NCBI GenBank assembly: GCA_022614795.1
Contig: JAKEHX010000491.1
Location: forward strand, 1 to 6,470
Source: Planctomycetaceae bacterium
Lineage (GTDB): Bacteria > Planctomycetota > Planctomycetia > Pirellulales > Pirellulaceae
Length of the DNA stretch: 6,470 nt
Direction: 5' to 3'
Position numbers and translations under genes: made by a program. This document shows positions 4,633 to 6,470 of the stretch, in pieces (positions within the stretch are counted from its first letter, which is position 1; the number at the start of each line of letters is the position of its first letter). The notes under the pieces are model-generated. The model saw only the letters and a list, made by a program, of their open reading frames with translations, was not told where the DNA came from and made no database searches.

Positions 4633-4715
4633 GATTTCAGATTTAGGATTTCAGATTTCAGATTTGGGGTGAAGTGTCATACGTTTTGTAAATCTGCAAT
4701 CTGCAATCTGAAATC
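4633..4715. repeat. Inverted GATTTCA heptad array between lepB and lptB
   Basis: The arm at 4633-4665 is four exact 7-mers plus a partial one: GATTTCA, GATTTAG, GATTTCA, GATTTCA, GATTT. The other arm, 4690-4715, read on the - strand, is GATTTCA, GATTGCA, GATTGCA, GATTT, in the same phase. The loop is 24 nt. On the - strand, where both neighbouring genes are read, the array begins inside the lepB stop codon (4716-4714) and ends about 10 nt before the lptB ribosome binding site. It is AT-rich against GC-rich genes. Function is unknown. Confidence 0.9.
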
Positions 4716-6470
4716 ATCTGATTCTTTGCATCTTCGTGACGTTCGGCAAAAACGGGACGGGTCTGTTCCAGGTGTGCGGCCAATAGATCAACAGGGCCTT
4801 GCCGATCAACAGCTCGCGCTCGACGTAGTGATGGTTGATCCAGAACCGCCCGTCGGAGCTGGCGGGGCTGTTGTCGCCCAGCGGCAGGAACTGGTCTTTT
4901 TCCAGCGTGAACTCGACGTGGTAGCGATTCTCGTCGGCAAAGAGGCCGCTCGACTCCCACAGTTGGGGATTGGCGAACACTTCCTGGAGCGTGGCGCCAT
5001 ACGGCGACACTTTGTAGTCGTTGCCCCGGTCAGTCGCAGCGATGTAATACTTGTCGCGCAGAATCCGCAACTGCGACAGCTTGACCGCCGCTCCGCGCGA
5101 GCCGAGGCCAGCCGGTGCCAGATCGCCCGGATCGTCGGGCGACCAGACGGGGGCAACGAGGTCGTCCGAGTAATACGTGGTCGGCCCATCGAACCGCATC
5201 ACGCTGCCATTGACCCACAGGAGCACCTCGTGGTCGCAGTTCGACAGTCGCAGGCGATAGCGGCCCGGGCCCTTGACCGGCGTTTGGGCGGTGGCGCTGA
5301 CGGCGGTTTTGCCGTCGTCGCCCAGAAACTCCAGAGGCTTACGGTCGGGACCAATGCGCGTGAGCTTCGCGACGCCATCGGCCAGGTTGATGCGGCACTC
5401 GTGATGAACGCCCGCACGGACGAGATCGAGGAGCAGCTCGCCCGAGCTTCCGCTCACGTCGGCCAGGCATTCGACCGCCAGGTCATCGACCCAGTGCTGT
5501 CCCAGGGACTCTGGAGAGGGCGGATCACCCGGGCCGGGCTTCTGCTCGATGTCGGTGGGCGTCGGGTACGACCAATAGGGCGGGCACCACCAATACGCCC
5601 GCCACTGAGGATTGATCCAGCTCCGCAGTTCTGCGCTGTCCGTCCACCGCGCGGTGTTGTACGCATAAAAGTCGGTGATCAGCTGCCCTTGCCGCTGGGC
5701 CACGCTGGAAGGCAGTTGCTGCGACGATTCGATCAGCTCCCAGTCGCTATGGGATGGAACCAGATTGCGAAACCGCAGCCAGGCGTCGGCGATAGTAGTT
5801 CCCTCGCAGACATAGATTTTGCCGCTCTCTTCGACCTTCCACGCCTGCTGGTCCGAAGCGCTTCGAGTTTGCTCGCTCCACCGCAGCGGCCAGCCGACGG
5901 CGGTCAGCGCCGCGGGGATATGGTCGGTGTCATCGACGATTTGCAACATCGCATCGAGCTTGTGCGGCGGCTTACGGGCGATCTTCAGGGCTTCATCCGG
6001 TTCTTCCAGCCCGCACGTATGGATGTTGCCGCCCACAATCCACACTTTCTCGCCGGGCAGGCCGATGAGCCGTTTGATGTAGTTTTGCAATGCCCCGCCG
6101 GGGAATTTGAAGACGATCACGTCCCAGCGCCGGGGCTCGGCCAGGTCGTAGCAGAACTTGCCGACGATGATCCGGTCGCCGCTGAACGAGCCATCATTGG
6201 GCTTGTGGAGGGGGTCGAGCGTCTGCGTATATCGGCAAATCGGGCAGGTCGTCGTATAGACATGTTGGTCCGTGAGCTGGGTCTCATTCTCTTCGGCGCT
6301 GGCGCTGGTTTGATACCAATAGTCGCACTTGGGGCACTGGACGTCCTTGTGCCGGCCCTGGAGCGTCGGGGCCATCGAGCCGGTCGGAATGACGAAGGCC
6401 TCGGCGACAAAGCCGCGGAACAGCAGGGCGAGAATGACTGCCATGGCGATCGATTCGATCGTCTCCCGCC
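4714..6470 (-). CDS. lepB: Signal peptidase I, large form with zinc ribbon and inserted domain (5' end outside window)
   Basis: Signal peptidase I is a membrane-anchored serine protease that removes signal peptides of exported proteins, using a Ser/Lys dyad. The frame is open through the window edge (RETIESIA precedes the Met at 6444), so the N-terminus is missing. Numbered from that Met, a hydrophobic segment MAVILALLF leads to IPTGSMAPTL with the nucleophile Ser23. The general base is Lys124 in NYIKRLIGLPGEKV, and the C-terminal box is LGDNSPASSDGRFW (522-535). Two insertions make it at least 584 aa, against 324 in E. coli. One is a CxxC-CxxC zinc-ribbon candidate (Cys37, 40, 67, 70). The other is a roughly 330-residue insertion before the GDN box; its second half (about 318-462) resembles a concanavalin/LamG-like beta sandwich (GRYRLRLSNCDHEVLLWVNG). 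The planctomycete link is from memory. Confidence 0.92.
   Translation of the reverse strand, partial: RETIESIAMAVILALLFRGFVAEAFVIPTGSMAPTLQGRHKDVQCPKCDYWYQTSASAEENETQLTDQHVYTTTCPICRYTQTLDPLHKPNDGSFSGDRIIVGKFCYDLAEPRRWDVIVFKFPGGALQNYIKRLIGLPGEKVWIVGGNIHTCGLEEPDEALKIARKPPHKLDAMLQIVDDTDHIPAALTAVGWPLRWSEQTRSASDQQAWKVEESGKIYVCEGTTIADAWLRFRNLVPSHSDWELIESSQQLPSSVAQRQGQLITDFYAYNTARWTDSAELRSWINPQWRAYWWCPPYWSYPTPTDIEQKPGPGDPPSPESLGQHWVDDLAVECLADVSGSSGELLLDLVRAGVHHECRINLADGVAKLTRIGPDRKPLEFLGDDGKTAVSATAQTPVKGPGRYRLRLSNCDHEVLLWVNGSVMRFDGPTTYYSDDLVAPVWSPDDPGDLAPAGLGSRGAAVKLSQLRILRDKYYIAATDRGNDYKVSPYGATLQEVFANPQLWESSGLFADENRYHVEFTLEKDQFLPLGDNSPASSDGRFWINHHYVERELLIGKALLIYWPHTWNRPVPFLPNVTKMQRIR

Noticed and set aside
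3581..4672. 363-codon + strand frame opposite lptB
   Set aside because: It is antisense to LptB with all ABC motifs intact; the product is low-complexity and overlaps the GDPD gene end and the lepB/lptB array.
6447..6461. CGATCGA-T-TCGATCG palindrome at the window end
   Set aside because: It lies within lepB codons for TIESIA and is explained by repeated ATC/GAT codons; no reason to see an operator.

Overview
The window reads as chromosomal DNA of a planctomycete, probably of the Pirellulales type. This is an inference from three things: the high GC content, the rpsB-tsf-pyrH-frr gene order followed by a convergent lepB-lptB pair, and two protein features I associate with that group, an EF-Ts without the usual TDF motif and a very large signal peptidase I with a zinc-ribbon insertion. 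No tRNA, rRNA, CRISPR array, insertion sequence or phage gene was seen.

Layout. Positions 1-33 are probably the last ten codons and stop of rpsB (ribosomal protein S2). On the + strand follow tsf (185-1018, EF-Ts), pyrH (1105-1863, UMP kinase), frr (2036-2596, ribosome recycling factor) and a predicted exported glycerophosphodiester phosphodiesterase (2731-3615). On the - strand, reading toward them, are lepB (4714 to beyond 6470, 5' end outside the window) and lptB (3674-4612). The two groups converge at about 3616-3673, where two overlapping hairpins lie. rpsB, tsf and frr serve translation and pyrH makes UDP for nucleotide synthesis. lepB and lptB serve the cell envelope: signal-peptide cleavage and lipopolysaccharide transport.

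The main unexplained feature lies between the genes. All five co-directional junctions (rpsB/tsf, tsf/pyrH, pyrH/frr, frr/GDPD, lepB/lptB) hold short-period repeat arrays that begin 0-8 nt after the upstream stop codon. Four of them are a single array arranged as an inverted repeat: a left arm of degenerate 7-mers, a loop, and a right arm that is its imperfect reverse complement. The unit differs from junction to junction: GGGCTAG-like, GTTCCAA, GAATGWC (W = A or T) and GATTTCA. The frr/GDPD junction is composite: a single GGGCTAG arm, an 8-bp hairpin, then a 9-mer (CCAAGGACA) inverted array whose loop holds the next start codon. The convergent junction has no such array. A shared architecture with unrelated unit sequences, placed only between genes read in the same direction, looks like a system of intercistronic RNA or DNA structures and is the best candidate here for something undescribed.
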